Shown here: positions 16,669 to 25,761 of the stretch, piece by piece
How positions within the stretch are numbered: position 1 is the stretch's first letter
Layout: each line of letters begins with the position of its first letter
From: UBA5026 sp949065595
GTDB taxonomy: Bacteria > Bacillota_I > Bacilli_A > RF39 > UBA660
Assembly: GCA_949065595.1 (NCBI GenBank)
Contig: CARSXK010000003.1
Span: 18,432-82,431, forward strand
DNA: 64,000 nucleotides
Reading direction: 5' to 3'
The notes under the pieces: model-generated
The model's database searches: none
The model's input: only the letters and a program-made list of their open reading frames with translations
Told to the model about the DNA's origin: nothing
Made by a program: the position numbers and the translations under genes

Positions 16669-19242
16669 GTGAGATTATTATTACTAAATGCAATCAAAGG
16701 TCTTCGAAAAAAGAAAATCCAAATGGCTGGTATCATTTTTATGGTTACACTTTCGATGGCTGTTTATGTGGGAATGAATACAGCAATCGATCGTTTGGAA
16801 ACACGTTATTATTCATATTTGGATGAACAAAATGTTGAAGATTTGAGTATTGGAATTACGGTAGATTATGCGAAAGATGTAAGCAGGGATGATTTGGATT
16901 ATTTTTTAGCACATCAATTTCAAAATGTCACAGAAGAAGAGCGAATTTTATTAACGCAATATCGTTCCTATTTAGAAAATCCTATTTATGATATTAAAAT
17001 GCTTTATACCATTCAAGGTATATTCGAAAAATACGATGTTGATATGGTCATTAAAACAAGAATATTAGATTCTTTAAAGGATAAATATCAATTTGTATAT
17101 GAATTGGAACGTTCTAAAACCGTTTCGGATGACAAAAAATTAATAAAAGTGTTACCTTATGAAGAAGATAACAAAATCAATCAAATGTATTTAATAGAAG
17201 GAAAGTTTCCACAACAGGAAAATGAAATTGTTATTTTACCTGGATATGCAAAGCAGAATCAATTAAAAATAGGGGATACTTATACCATTGGAAGTCAAGA
17301 CTATAAAATTGTTGGATTTGCATATGCATCTGATTATATTTATCCCTTAATCTCTTTTAGTATGCCTATTTTTGATGAGACCAATAACAATATTGCAATT
17401 GTCAATGAAGTCGCATATGAAAAAATTATAGGGGTAAAAGATAATAGTATTGCATTAGATTATCAATTTCCTACCAATCGAAAATTTGAAATCAAAGTGT
17501 CTGTACCAACAGAAGAGACAGAAAATACAGAATCCACTTATGCCAATGACCCAGTTATGCGGATTTTAGACGAAGAAAAAGTAGTAATGGATGTAAATAC
17601 AATTACTCGCTTGGGTAGAATTTCTGCTTTACAAATGGAATTCGCATCCAATCGTTTATTTGCAGAATGTTTCTTATATTTATTGCTTGCTATTTCCGTT
17701 TTAATCATTGTGATTATTACGAAAAAAAGAATCGATGATGAACGGTTACAAATTGGTGTTTTAAAATCACTTGGTTACAATCGGTTTGGAATTTCCGCAA
17801 GTTATTTGGTTTATCCAGTAGTCGGCTCTATTATTGGTGGTATTTTAGGATATTTGATTGGTGTTTTTGCACATTATCCAATTTCTAATATCTTACTTAG
17901 TTATTATACAGTTCCTTTGGAAAACTACCAATTGAATTTTGATTACTTAATCAAATCCATCATGACGCCTATGGTTAGTCTTTCCATTTTGAGTTACTTG
18001 ATAGCGCTTATTATGCTACGTAAAAAACCACTTGCATTGCTAAAAGAAGGAAGTAATCTTAAAGTCAATTTTTTTAGTCGTATGGTGAATAAGATTAATA
18101 TGCTTTTTCCTTTCCATTATCGTTTTAAGTATTCGCTTGCTTTTCGTAGTTTGGGAAAATTATTCATCGTGACGATTACTTCTTTCTGCACAGGTTTACT
18201 GATTGTACTGGTTTTAATTGGTTCTAACTTATTTCAACATATGATAGAGGAGAGTTTCTCTGGAATGGATTATCAATATTTGGTTATGTTGGGGCAAATC
18301 GATTATAAAGATTCTAGTGAATATGAAGGATCTGATTATGTCTTATCTTTGAGTGTTCCTTTGAAAGAAATCAAAGATCGAAACGGCAAGCTCAAACCAA
18401 TCGAAAAACAAGAAGATGAAGAAATTCAATTCTCATTGACAGGGCTTGACACAACAGCTAAATACTTGCGCATTTTGGATCAAGAAGAACATAATTTAAT
18501 CAGTAGATTAGATGATGATGAAGCAATTATTGTGAATGAAAATGCCAAAGAATTGTATCATTTGGAGATTGGCGATACCCTTTATTTTGAATATGAAACT
18601 GTGAAACTTTCTTATACGATTGCTGGCTTTAGTTCAGAATTTATGGGGAAAAGTGGTTATGTCAGCAGGGATGCTTTAGGTACGCAGTTGGGGTTTGGAA
18701 GTAATGCTTATACAACTATTTATTCCAATGAAGAAAAGTACGAGTCTTATAAAAATTTAAGTGCAGAAGAGGCATCTAAAATTGCTTATATATTAAATAT
18801 GAGCGATATGAAACAAAATATTGAAAAACAAATGGATCGTTTCAATGGTAGTATTTATATTATTATTGCCTTTGCGTCTGTTATGGTACTTGTAATTATT
18901 TCTGTCATAGCGAATATTGTAGTAGAAGAAAATAAGAAAACCATATCATTGCTTAAAGTAATGGGATATCAAAATCGTAAGATTAGTAGTATGGTTTTAA
19001 ATATTTATACACCATTTATTATGATTGCATATTTATTATCCATTCCAGCTATGATTGCAATTTTAAAAGCAATTGTTGCGGCAATTGTAGGTGATATTGA
19101 AATTACCATCCCAATTGCGATTTCACCAAGTATGGCGATTTTAGGACTAGTGGGCTTACTGATTGCCTATTATGTTGCGATTGGAATGTCCAAACGTGTA
19201 TTAAATAAAGTTCCGCTTGCGGTGGCATTAAAGAGGGAGTAG
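16669..19242 (+). CDS. FtsX/MacB-like ABC transporter permease
   Basis: 857 residues from a GTG that directly follows the ATPase stop. An N-terminal helix (about 20-38) leads to a large extracellular domain. A block of three helices near 330-445 comes next, then a helix near 500-520, a second extracellular domain (about 525-715) and three C-terminal helices (about 730-850). This doubled FtsX layout is that of large peptide/lipoprotein exporters and antimicrobial-peptide resistance permeases (BceB-like, MacB-like). No sensor kinase or response regulator is adjacent, so a Bce-type resistance module is not supported. The substrate is unknown. Confidence 0.88.
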   Translation: MRLLLLNAIKGLRKKKIQMAGIIFMVTLSMAVYVGMNTAIDRLETRYYSYLDEQNVEDLSIGITVDYAKDVSRDDLDYFLAHQFQNVTEEERILLTQYRSYLENPIYDIKMLYTIQGIFEKYDVDMVIKTRILDSLKDKYQFVYELERSKTVSDDKKLIKVLPYEEDNKINQMYLIEGKFPQQENEIVILPGYAKQNQLKIGDTYTIGSQDYKIVGFAYASDYIYPLISFSMPIFDETNNNIAIVNEVAYEKIIGVKDNSIALDYQFPTNRKFEIKVSVPTEETENTESTYANDPVMRILDEEKVVMDVNTITRLGRISALQMEFASNRLFAECFLYLLLAISVLIIVIITKKRIDDERLQIGVLKSLGYNRFGISASYLVYPVVGSIIGGILGYLIGVFAHYPISNILLSYYTVPLENYQLNFDYLIKSIMTPMVSLSILSYLIALIMLRKKPLALLKEGSNLKVNFFSRMVNKINMLFPFHYRFKYSLAFRSLGKLFIVTITSFCTGLLIVLVLIGSNLFQHMIEESFSGMDYQYLVMLGQIDYKDSSEYEGSDYVLSLSVPLKEIKDRNGKLKPIEKQEDEEIQFSLTGLDTTAKYLRILDQEEHNLISRLDDDEAIIVNENAKELYHLEIGDTLYFEYETVKLSYTIAGFSSEFMGKSGYVSRDALGTQLGFGSNAYTTIYSNEEKYESYKNLSAEEASKIAYILNMSDMKQNIEKQMDRFNGSIYIIIAFASVMVLVIISVIANIVVEENKKTISLLKVMGYQNRKISSMVLNIYTPFIMIAYLLSIPAMIAILKAIVAAIVGDIEITIPIAISPSMAILGLVGLLIAYYVAIGMSKRVLNKVPLAVALKRE

Positions 19243-19246
19243 AGAT

Positions 19247-19954
19247 ATGGAAAATTTAATTGAGATTCAAAATATATATAAAACTTATCAACTAGGTAAA
19301 GTAGGAAGTCAAGCTTTAAATGATGTATCTTTATCTGTCCGCAAGGGTGAAATTGTCGTCATTTTAGGTCCAAGTGGAAGTGGAAAAACAACATTACTCA
19401 ATGTGGTATCAGGCCTAGATAAAATTAGTAAAGGTAAGATTTTTTATCAAGGTAAAAATATTGCGAGATATCATGATTATAAAATGACTCGTTTTCGAAA
19501 AAAGAATCTAGGTTTTATCTTTCAAACCTACAATTTATTGGAACATTTGAATGTATATGAAAATGTATTGGTAGGAGCCTCTTTGGGGAAGGCAAATACT
19601 GATATTGACGCTATTTTAGATACAGTTGGGTTAACCAAACATAAGAAAAAGTATATGTATCAATTATCAGGTGGGGAACAACAGCGTGTTTCTATCGCAA
19701 GAGCACTTGCTAAAAATCCAAGTGTAATGTTCTGTGATGAGCCAACAGGGGCTTTGGATGAAAAAACGGGAAAGATTGTATTAGAATCTTTGGTAGAAGC
19801 CAATGAAAAATTGGGTACGACCATGATTATTGTGACTCATAATCCAGGGATTGCTTTTATTGGAGATCGTATTATTCGTATGAATAGTGGAAAAATTGTA
19901 GAAATCAAAGAAAATGAAACCCGTATGAAACCAAGCGAGATTCCATGGGGATAG
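19247..19954 (+). CDS. ABC transporter ATP-binding protein (MacB/LolD type), second copy
   Basis: 235 residues with Walker A GPSGSGKTT, FIFQTYN, LSGGEQQRVSIARAL, Walker B VMFCDEPTGALD and IVTHN. It is clearly a paralogue of the first ATPase and the same length. Because the permease between them is a single large doubled FtsX protein, the two ATPases may work as a heterodimer, or each may serve a different state; this is inference. Confidence 0.92.
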   Translation: MENLIEIQNIYKTYQLGKVGSQALNDVSLSVRKGEIVVILGPSGSGKTTLLNVVSGLDKISKGKIFYQGKNIARYHDYKMTRFRKKNLGFIFQTYNLLEHLNVYENVLVGASLGKANTDIDAILDTVGLTKHKKKYMYQLSGGEQQRVSIARALAKNPSVMFCDEPTGALDEKTGKIVLESLVEANEKLGTTMIIVTHNPGIAFIGDRIIRMNSGKIVEIKENETRMKPSEIPWG

Positions 19955-19992
19955 ACTGGTTTACCACATGTAACAAGATATAAATTGGATTT

Positions 19993-20017
19993 GTACCAAC
20001 TGATGTTGGTACTTTTT
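19993..20017 (+). terminator. Terminator of the ABC operon
   Basis: GTACCAAC pairs perfectly with GTTGGTAC around TGAT, followed by TTTTTG. The 180 bases after it hold no gene that I can support. Confidence 0.88.
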
Positions 20018-20204
20018 GTTATCATGATGAAAAATTTTTACAAAAAATTATGATTAGAGTTTTTATTAGTAAAACGAGAAGAAAATAATATGCATTGGGA
20101 CAAAAATTCTTAAATACATGATGTGGTTGTATGTGTTTCAGTAAAAATAATCTCTTAATTGTATTGAAAAACAAGATGATACCATTGTTTTACGAGTCAT
20201 AGTC

Positions 20205-20233
20205 TTGGTCTGATTGAAATTACGTGTTATAAT
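20205..20233 (+). promoter_or_regulatory. Promoter for polA
   Basis: TTGGTC (20205-20210), 17 bases, TATAAT (20228-20233), with an extended TG one base before the -10. Confidence 0.65.
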
Positions 20234-20254
20234 AATAAAAATGAGGTATGAAAA

Positions 20255-22861
20255 ATGGAAAAAATAATATTAGTGGATGGCAATAATTTACTATTTCGGA
20301 GTTATTATGCAACTGCATACAATGGGGGTATGATGACCAATAGTAAGGGTTTTCCAACCAATGCTCTTTTTGGATTTGCCAACATGATGAATAAAATTAT
20401 ATTAGAAGAAAAACCAACTTATATGATTGTTGCTTTTGATAAAGGAAAAACATTTCGTCACGCAGAATATGAGAATTATAAAGGTGGCAGAGGACAGACA
20501 CCTGATGAACTGAAGGTACAATTTCCAAAAGCCAAAGAGATGTTAACCAATATGGGAATTCGTTATTATGAGTGTGATAATTATGAAGCAGATGATATTT
20601 TAGGAACCTTTGCTGCTTATTGTGATCAAGATCCCAATTTCGTTGGAACCATTGTGAGTAGTGATAAAGATTTATTACAACTTATTAGCAAGGATGTGGA
20701 TATCAAACTGCTCAAACAAAAAGATTATATTCGTTATAATCAAAAAACATTTCGGGAAGCTTATGGGATTGATCCCATTCATGTTATTGACTTAAAAGCT
20801 TTGATGGGAGATTCTTCAGATAATATACCTGGCGTACGTGGTATTGGAGAAAAGACAGCTTTAAAAATGTTGCAGGATTATGGCACTTTAGATGGGGTAT
20901 ATGCCCATTTAGATGCTTTTACACCAAAAATGAGAGAAAAGCTGGAAAGTAGTAAGGAAGATGCCTATTTGAGTTATCATTTGGCTACTATTGTTCGTGA
21001 TGTTCCTATGGAAATTAGTATGGAAGATGTTAAGTGTAAACCGAAAAATCATGAAGCATTGAACCGGCTATATGAGGAATTAGAGTTTTATTCTTTTTTG
21101 AAAAAAGAGGAAAAAGAAATGCCACATCATATACAAGCAAATCATACCTTTCAAACAATTCAAAACATGGATGAGGTAAATGTGAAAAAACCAAGTGCAG
21201 GTTATTTAGAAATATTAGGAACTAATTATCATACAGCACCTATTTTGGGGCTTGCCATTTATAATGAAGAACAATCTTTTTATATTCCTTTTGAAGTATT
21301 TCAACAGGATCCTGATAAAATTGCAGAATTAATACAGTATACTTATGATTATAAAAAAATCTACACAGCTTTAAAATGGCATAATATCTCTTTAAAAAAT
21401 GTAGAGTTTGATACTATGATTGCAGCTTATTTACTCGATTATAATATCAAAGATGATATTGCTTATTTGGCCAATCAATTTCATTATGAAATTCCATTTT
21501 ATGAAAATGTATTTAAAAAGTTAAAAACAAAAGAAATTTACGAAGAAGAAAATTCTGATATTACAGCTTACCATGCGATTTTAAAAGCAGAGTTTATTTA
21601 TAAGACAAAAGAGCTATTTGAACAAAAATTAAAAGAAGAAGAGTTATTTTCCTTATTTTCTGAAATTGAATTACCTTTGGCACGTGTACTTGCAGATATG
21701 GAATACAATGGTGTTCATATCGATCAAGAAGAACTCAAAAAAATGGGAGAAGAGATTCAAATTAAAATTGAATTGGTTGAAAAAGATATTTATAATGATG
21801 CGGGATGTGAATTTAATATTTCTTCTCCAAAGCAACTCGGTGAAATTTTATTTGAAAAATTGAATTTACCACATGGTAAAAAGAATAAAAGTGGATATTC
21901 TACTTCTGTAGATATTCTCAATAAGATTCAAAATGCACATCCTATTGTCAATAAAATAATAGAATATCGAATGCTTACCAAACTATATACTACATATGTA
22001 GAAGGACTTATTAATACCATTTTATCGGATGGTAAAATTCATACGATTTTTACACAAACTTTGACGCGTACAGGGAGGTTGTCATCAATTGAACCCAATT
22101 TACAAAATATTCCTATCCGTTATGAATATGGTAGATTAATTCGCAAGGCCTTTGTTCCAAGTCCCAATTCTATTATTATCAGTGGGGATTATTCTCAAAT
22201 TGAATTACGTATTTTAGCACATATGGCACATGTGGATTCTTTGATTGATACGTTTCAAAGAGAGGTGGATGTTCATACCAAAACGGCAGCAGATATATTT
22301 AAGGTAGAGGAAAATCAAGTAACCAAGGAAATGCGTCGGATTGCCAAAGCAGTTAATTTTGGAATTATTTATGGGATTAGTAGTTATGGATTATCAGAAA
22401 ATGTAGGGATTACTCCATATGAAGCCAAACAATTTATTGATAATTATTTTGAAAGTTATCCTGGAATTAAAGAATATATGGATCAAACAGTTTTAAAAGC
22501 ATATGAGGATGGATATGTAAGAACGATGATGCACCGTAAGCGGATGATTCCTGAATTGAATAATAAGAATAAACTCATTCGTTCTAGTGGGGAACGAATT
22601 GCTTTAAATACGCCAATTCAAGGAACGAGCGCGGATATCATTAAAAAAGCAATGGTGGATATCGATCGGAAGTTTAGAGAAGCTAATTTGCAATCTAAAA
22701 TGATTTTACAAGTACATGATGAGCTTGTATTCGATGTGGTAATTGAGGAAAAAGAGAATGTTATTGCGATTGTAACAGAATGTATGGAGCATGTACTGGA
22801 TTTGGATGTTCCATTAAAAGTTGATATGGAATATGGAAATGATTGGTATCAGGCAAAATAG
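20255..22861 (+). CDS. polA: DNA polymerase I
   Basis: 868 residues. The N-terminal 5'-3' exonuclease (FEN) domain has VDGNNLLFRSYY, DNYEADDILG and SSDKDLLQL, followed by GDSSDNIPGVRGIGEKTA. The middle 3'-5' exonuclease-like domain lacks the DxE catalytic motif (LEILGTNYHTAPILGLAI takes its place), so proofreading is probably absent as in Bacillus Pol I. The polymerase domain has motif A SGDYSQIELRILAH, motif B RRIAKAVNFGIIYG and motif C QVHDELVF. It processes Okazaki fragments and fills repair gaps. Confidence 0.97.
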   Translation: MEKIILVDGNNLLFRSYYATAYNGGMMTNSKGFPTNALFGFANMMNKIILEEKPTYMIVAFDKGKTFRHAEYENYKGGRGQTPDELKVQFPKAKEMLTNMGIRYYECDNYEADDILGTFAAYCDQDPNFVGTIVSSDKDLLQLISKDVDIKLLKQKDYIRYNQKTFREAYGIDPIHVIDLKALMGDSSDNIPGVRGIGEKTALKMLQDYGTLDGVYAHLDAFTPKMREKLESSKEDAYLSYHLATIVRDVPMEISMEDVKCKPKNHEALNRLYEELEFYSFLKKEEKEMPHHIQANHTFQTIQNMDEVNVKKPSAGYLEILGTNYHTAPILGLAIYNEEQSFYIPFEVFQQDPDKIAELIQYTYDYKKIYTALKWHNISLKNVEFDTMIAAYLLDYNIKDDIAYLANQFHYEIPFYENVFKKLKTKEIYEEENSDITAYHAILKAEFIYKTKELFEQKLKEEELFSLFSEIELPLARVLADMEYNGVHIDQEELKKMGEEIQIKIELVEKDIYNDAGCEFNISSPKQLGEILFEKLNLPHGKKNKSGYSTSVDILNKIQNAHPIVNKIIEYRMLTKLYTTYVEGLINTILSDGKIHTIFTQTLTRTGRLSSIEPNLQNIPIRYEYGRLIRKAFVPSPNSIIISGDYSQIELRILAHMAHVDSLIDTFQREVDVHTKTAADIFKVEENQVTKEMRRIAKAVNFGIIYGISSYGLSENVGITPYEAKQFIDNYFESYPGIKEYMDQTVLKAYEDGYVRTMMHRKRMIPELNNKNKLIRSSGERIALNTPIQGTSADIIKKAMVDIDRKFREANLQSKMILQVHDELVFDVVIEEKENVIAIVTECMEHVLDLDVPLKVDMEYGNDWYQAK

Positions 22862-22864
22862 TAT

Positions 22865-22894
22865 TTGACAGATAAAAATAGAGTATGATAAAAT
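22865..22894 (+). promoter_or_regulatory. Promoter for the serS T-box transcript
   Basis: TTGACA (22865-22870), 18 bases, TAAAAT (22889-22894), with TG-A extending the -10. It lies just after the polA stop. Confidence 0.65.
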
Positions 22895-22904
22895 GAATTT
22901 GTAA

Positions 22905-23092
22905 ATCGTTGAAAGAGAATAGTAATTTGTTATTTATGTTAAGAAAGTTCATGGTGGATGCGAATGAACCATAAAGATAAATGAATCTACTCTTAAGAGA
23001 AATGAAAACATTTCCGGTGAAAGCCGTTATTTGAATTAAGCTATTAGTAGGATGGTACCGCAATTATTTGCTCCTATGCTAATAGCTTTTTT
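22905..23092 (+). promoter_or_regulatory. T-box leader controlling serS (specifier UCU, Ser)
   Basis: The T-box sequence AGGATGGTACCGC is at 23049-23061. The terminator stem is AAGCTATTAG (23038-23047) with CTAATAGCTT (23079-23088) and a T tail. Stem I carries the loop-E AGTA on its 5' side, and on the 3' side TGAA-TCT-AC at 22983-22990, giving a UCU serine specifier at 22986-22988. Uncharged tRNA-Ser is expected to stabilise the antiterminator and allow serS transcription. Confidence 0.9.
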
Positions 23093-23190
23093 CTATTTTG
23101 GAGGTGGTTTATACCACGTAAGGTAGTAGAAGTTAGTCTAATATTAGCGAATATAGCGTATGATTGGAAAATAGAAAAGAGGAATTGTTT

Positions 23191-24480
23191 ATGATAGATA
23201 TTAAATTTTTGAGGGAAAACAAAGAATTAGTAAAGGAAAATATTAAGAAAAAATTTCAAGATGAGAAATTACCTTTGGTAGATGAGGTAATTGAGTTAGA
23301 TCAAAAAATTAGAGAGTTAAAGATGGCAGGAGACAATTTAAGACAAGAAAGAAATGCAACAAGTGATGAAATTGGTGTTTTGTTTAGAGATAAGAAAGTT
23401 GAAGAAGCAAATGCAAAAAAGCAAAGAGTTGTAGAAATTAACAATCAATTAGAAAACATTGAAAAAGAAGAAAGTGAATTATCTGAAAACTTAAAAAGTA
23501 AAATGATGTTCATTCCAAATATCATTGATGAAAGTGTCCCTATTGGAAAAGATGATAGTGAAAATGTAGAAATCGAGAAATTTGGAGAGCCATTTGTAAG
23601 AGACTATGAAATACCATATCATGCAGATATTTGCGAAGCATTAGGTGGTCTTGATAAGGATAGTGCAGGAAGAACAAGTGGGAATGGTTTTTATTATTTA
23701 GTAGGAGATATTGCACGATTACATGAAGCAACAATTGCATATGCCAGAGATTTCATGATTAACAAAGGATTTACATATGCTATACCACCATTTATGATTC
23801 GTAGTGATGTGGTAACTGGGGTTATGTCTTTTGCAGAAATGGACGCCATGATGTACAAAATTGAAGGAGAAGATTTATATTTAATTGGTACCAGTGAACA
23901 TAGTATGATTAGTAAGTTTAAAGGACAAATGATTGATGAAAAAGACTTACCGATTGCTTTGACTTCTTATTCGCCTTGTTTTAGAAAAGAAGTAGGCGCA
24001 CATGGTCTTGAAGAAAGAGGATTATATAGAGTTCACCAATTTGAAAAACAAGAAATGGTAGTTCTATGTAAACCAGAGGATGCTATGGAATGGTATCATA
24101 AAATGTGGAGTTATACAGTAGAATTCTTTAGAAGTATGGGATTATCGGTTAGAACATTAGAATGTTGTAGTGGGGATTTGGCAGATTTAAAAGTGAAATC
24201 TTGTGATGTAGAAGCATGGAGTCCAAGACAACAAAAATATTTTGAAGTTGGTTCTTGCTCAACTTTAGGGGATGCTCAAGCAAGAAGATTAGGAATTCGA
24301 ATGAAAACTAAAAATGGTAATCAATATTTGGCAACACTTAACAATACAGTAATTGCGAGTCCACGGTCTCTTATTGCCATACTTGAACAGTGTTATCAAA
24401 GTGATGGTAGCGTAATCATTCCAAAGGTTTTACAACCTTATATGGGTGGTTTAGAAGTTATTAAACCAAAACAAAAATAA
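23191..24480 (+). CDS. serS: Seryl-tRNA synthetase
   Basis: 429 residues from the ATG at 23191 after AGAGGAATT; an in-frame TTG nine codons earlier is not needed. The N-terminal long antiparallel coiled coil (about 25-105) that binds the tRNA-Ser extra arm is followed by the class II core. Visible segments are LIGTSEHSMI, SPCFRKEVGAHG, LYRVHQFEKQEM, and EVGSCSTLGDAQARRLGIR. Full length and intact. Confidence 0.97.
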   Translation: MIDIKFLRENKELVKENIKKKFQDEKLPLVDEVIELDQKIRELKMAGDNLRQERNATSDEIGVLFRDKKVEEANAKKQRVVEINNQLENIEKEESELSENLKSKMMFIPNIIDESVPIGKDDSENVEIEKFGEPFVRDYEIPYHADICEALGGLDKDSAGRTSGNGFYYLVGDIARLHEATIAYARDFMINKGFTYAIPPFMIRSDVVTGVMSFAEMDAMMYKIEGEDLYLIGTSEHSMISKFKGQMIDEKDLPIALTSYSPCFRKEVGAHGLEERGLYRVHQFEKQEMVVLCKPEDAMEWYHKMWSYTVEFFRSMGLSVRTLECCSGDLADLKVKSCDVEAWSPRQQKYFEVGSCSTLGDAQARRLGIRMKTKNGNQYLATLNNTVIASPRSLIAILEQCYQSDGSVIIPKVLQPYMGGLEVIKPKQK

Positions 24481-24831
24481 TAAATAAATTTATTGTCTAA
24501 AAAAAATATATCAGCTATTATTTAGTCCATACGTTATCAATAAATAGTGTAATTAGAAATGGATAAGAACATTTTTCGAAAATCTATACTAAAAATGTTA
24601 TATATTAAATTACTTTTTATCGTTTATTAAGGATGAGTTTAATCAATATAAATAGAAGAAATTAAGTTTGGTAGTGTTAGAGATAATCACATCATATATA
24701 TAAATTTTTTGGTCTCTTAATTATGCCGATAGCAAATGCAATTCAGTTAAATCATTACATTACACATTTTACTTAAAAAACTTATTCTGCATTTTTGTAC
24801 TCGATTATATATCTCATAAGATGGAGGGATT
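24481..24831. other. 351-base intergenic stretch without a supported gene
   Basis: Very AT-rich. No hairpin terminator, long repeat or reading frame stands out. A TATAT-rich tract near 24806-24815 may be the -10 of the next gene, whose SD is GGAGG. Confidence 0.5.
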
Positions 24832-25470
24832 ATGGCTAAATTAAACTATGATCATTTATTACAATACATAAATGAAGCAAATAAAATAGGAACAGGAAAA
24901 GAAGTAGATGTTTATCAATATCAAGATAAAGTAATTAAACTTTTTCACAATGAAAGGAAGACCCCAATTCCTAGAATATCTGATGAGGGTCTTATTATGT
25001 TAACGAAGTTGGAATTGTTTTGTTTTAATCAGCCAATTGATATTATATATCAAGAAGATAAAATTGTTGGATATACGGAAATGTTTTTAGAAGAAAAGGA
25101 AATAAATGTTGAGCTGATTGATTTTAGTGATATCAAGCATGATTTAATTACTTTAAGTGAGAATGGTTTTTGTATAGAGGATCTATTTTATAATTATATT
25201 TTTACGGATCAAAAGTTTGTATTTAATGATTTGACAAGTTATCATTATTTAAAAACAGATATTCCATTTTTAAAAATTCAAAATTTAAGAAAGAATACGA
25301 TTATAATGAATAATTTTTTAATTGGATTTTTACTATTTGATGCTTTCAGAAAAGGAATGCCCAATGAATATACAAAAATGTATTTGGCAAATGAATACCG
25401 GAAGAAACATTGTGGTGATACATTTTATGGGGATGTGATTCAACAAAAACAATCTTCTTTCAAAAATTAA
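24832..25470 (+). CDS. Small protein with protein-kinase-like fold, function unknown
   Basis: 212 residues. The N-terminus has GTGKEVDVYQY followed by DKVIKLF, resembling a glycine-rich loop and the ATP-anchoring lysine strand of kinase-fold proteins. A later YIFTDQKFVFNDLTSYHYL has the position of a DFG-like metal motif, but an HRD-type catalytic loop is reduced (ENGFCIEDLFYNY). It stands alone with its own SD (GGAGG) and a terminator downstream. It could be an antibiotic-kinase-like enzyme, a pseudokinase or a lineage-specific protein. The fold assignment is inference. Confidence 0.5.
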   Translation: MAKLNYDHLLQYINEANKIGTGKEVDVYQYQDKVIKLFHNERKTPIPRISDEGLIMLTKLELFCFNQPIDIIYQEDKIVGYTEMFLEEKEINVELIDFSDIKHDLITLSENGFCIEDLFYNYIFTDQKFVFNDLTSYHYLKTDIPFLKIQNLRKNTIIMNNFLIGFLLFDAFRKGMPNEYTKMYLANEYRKKHCGDTFYGDVIQQKQSSFKN

Positions 25471-25528
25471 GTTATCAGAAAGTTTTTTACAATGATTTTT
25501 GAAAGTGATATGTTAGATTTAATGAATT

Positions 25529-25573
25529 AGACTTATTTCCTTTGAGATAACAAAAGGGAAATAGGTCTTCTTT
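25529..25573 (+). terminator. Terminator after the kinase-fold gene
   Basis: AGACTTATTTCCTTT pairs with AAAGGGAAATAGGTCT (one bulged G, one G-T), followed by a T-rich stretch. Confidence 0.6.
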
Positions 25574-25761
25574 ATGTTAATCAGTTTATATCAAGTGTTG
25601 CTCTATTTCCATAAATACCAAGCAGTAAAATATAAAATGTAATCATGCATTGAATATAAAGTAAATTTATGGAAATTCATAACTCTTTTTTCTTTGTTTA
25701 CATATAGTTATAATAGAATTGTATGTTATTATAAGAATAGTGAAGATAGGATGTGATTATA

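Noticed and set aside
15961..19954. Bce-type bacitracin resistance module
   Set aside because: No BceS/BceR-type kinase or regulator is adjacent and there are two ATPases rather than one.
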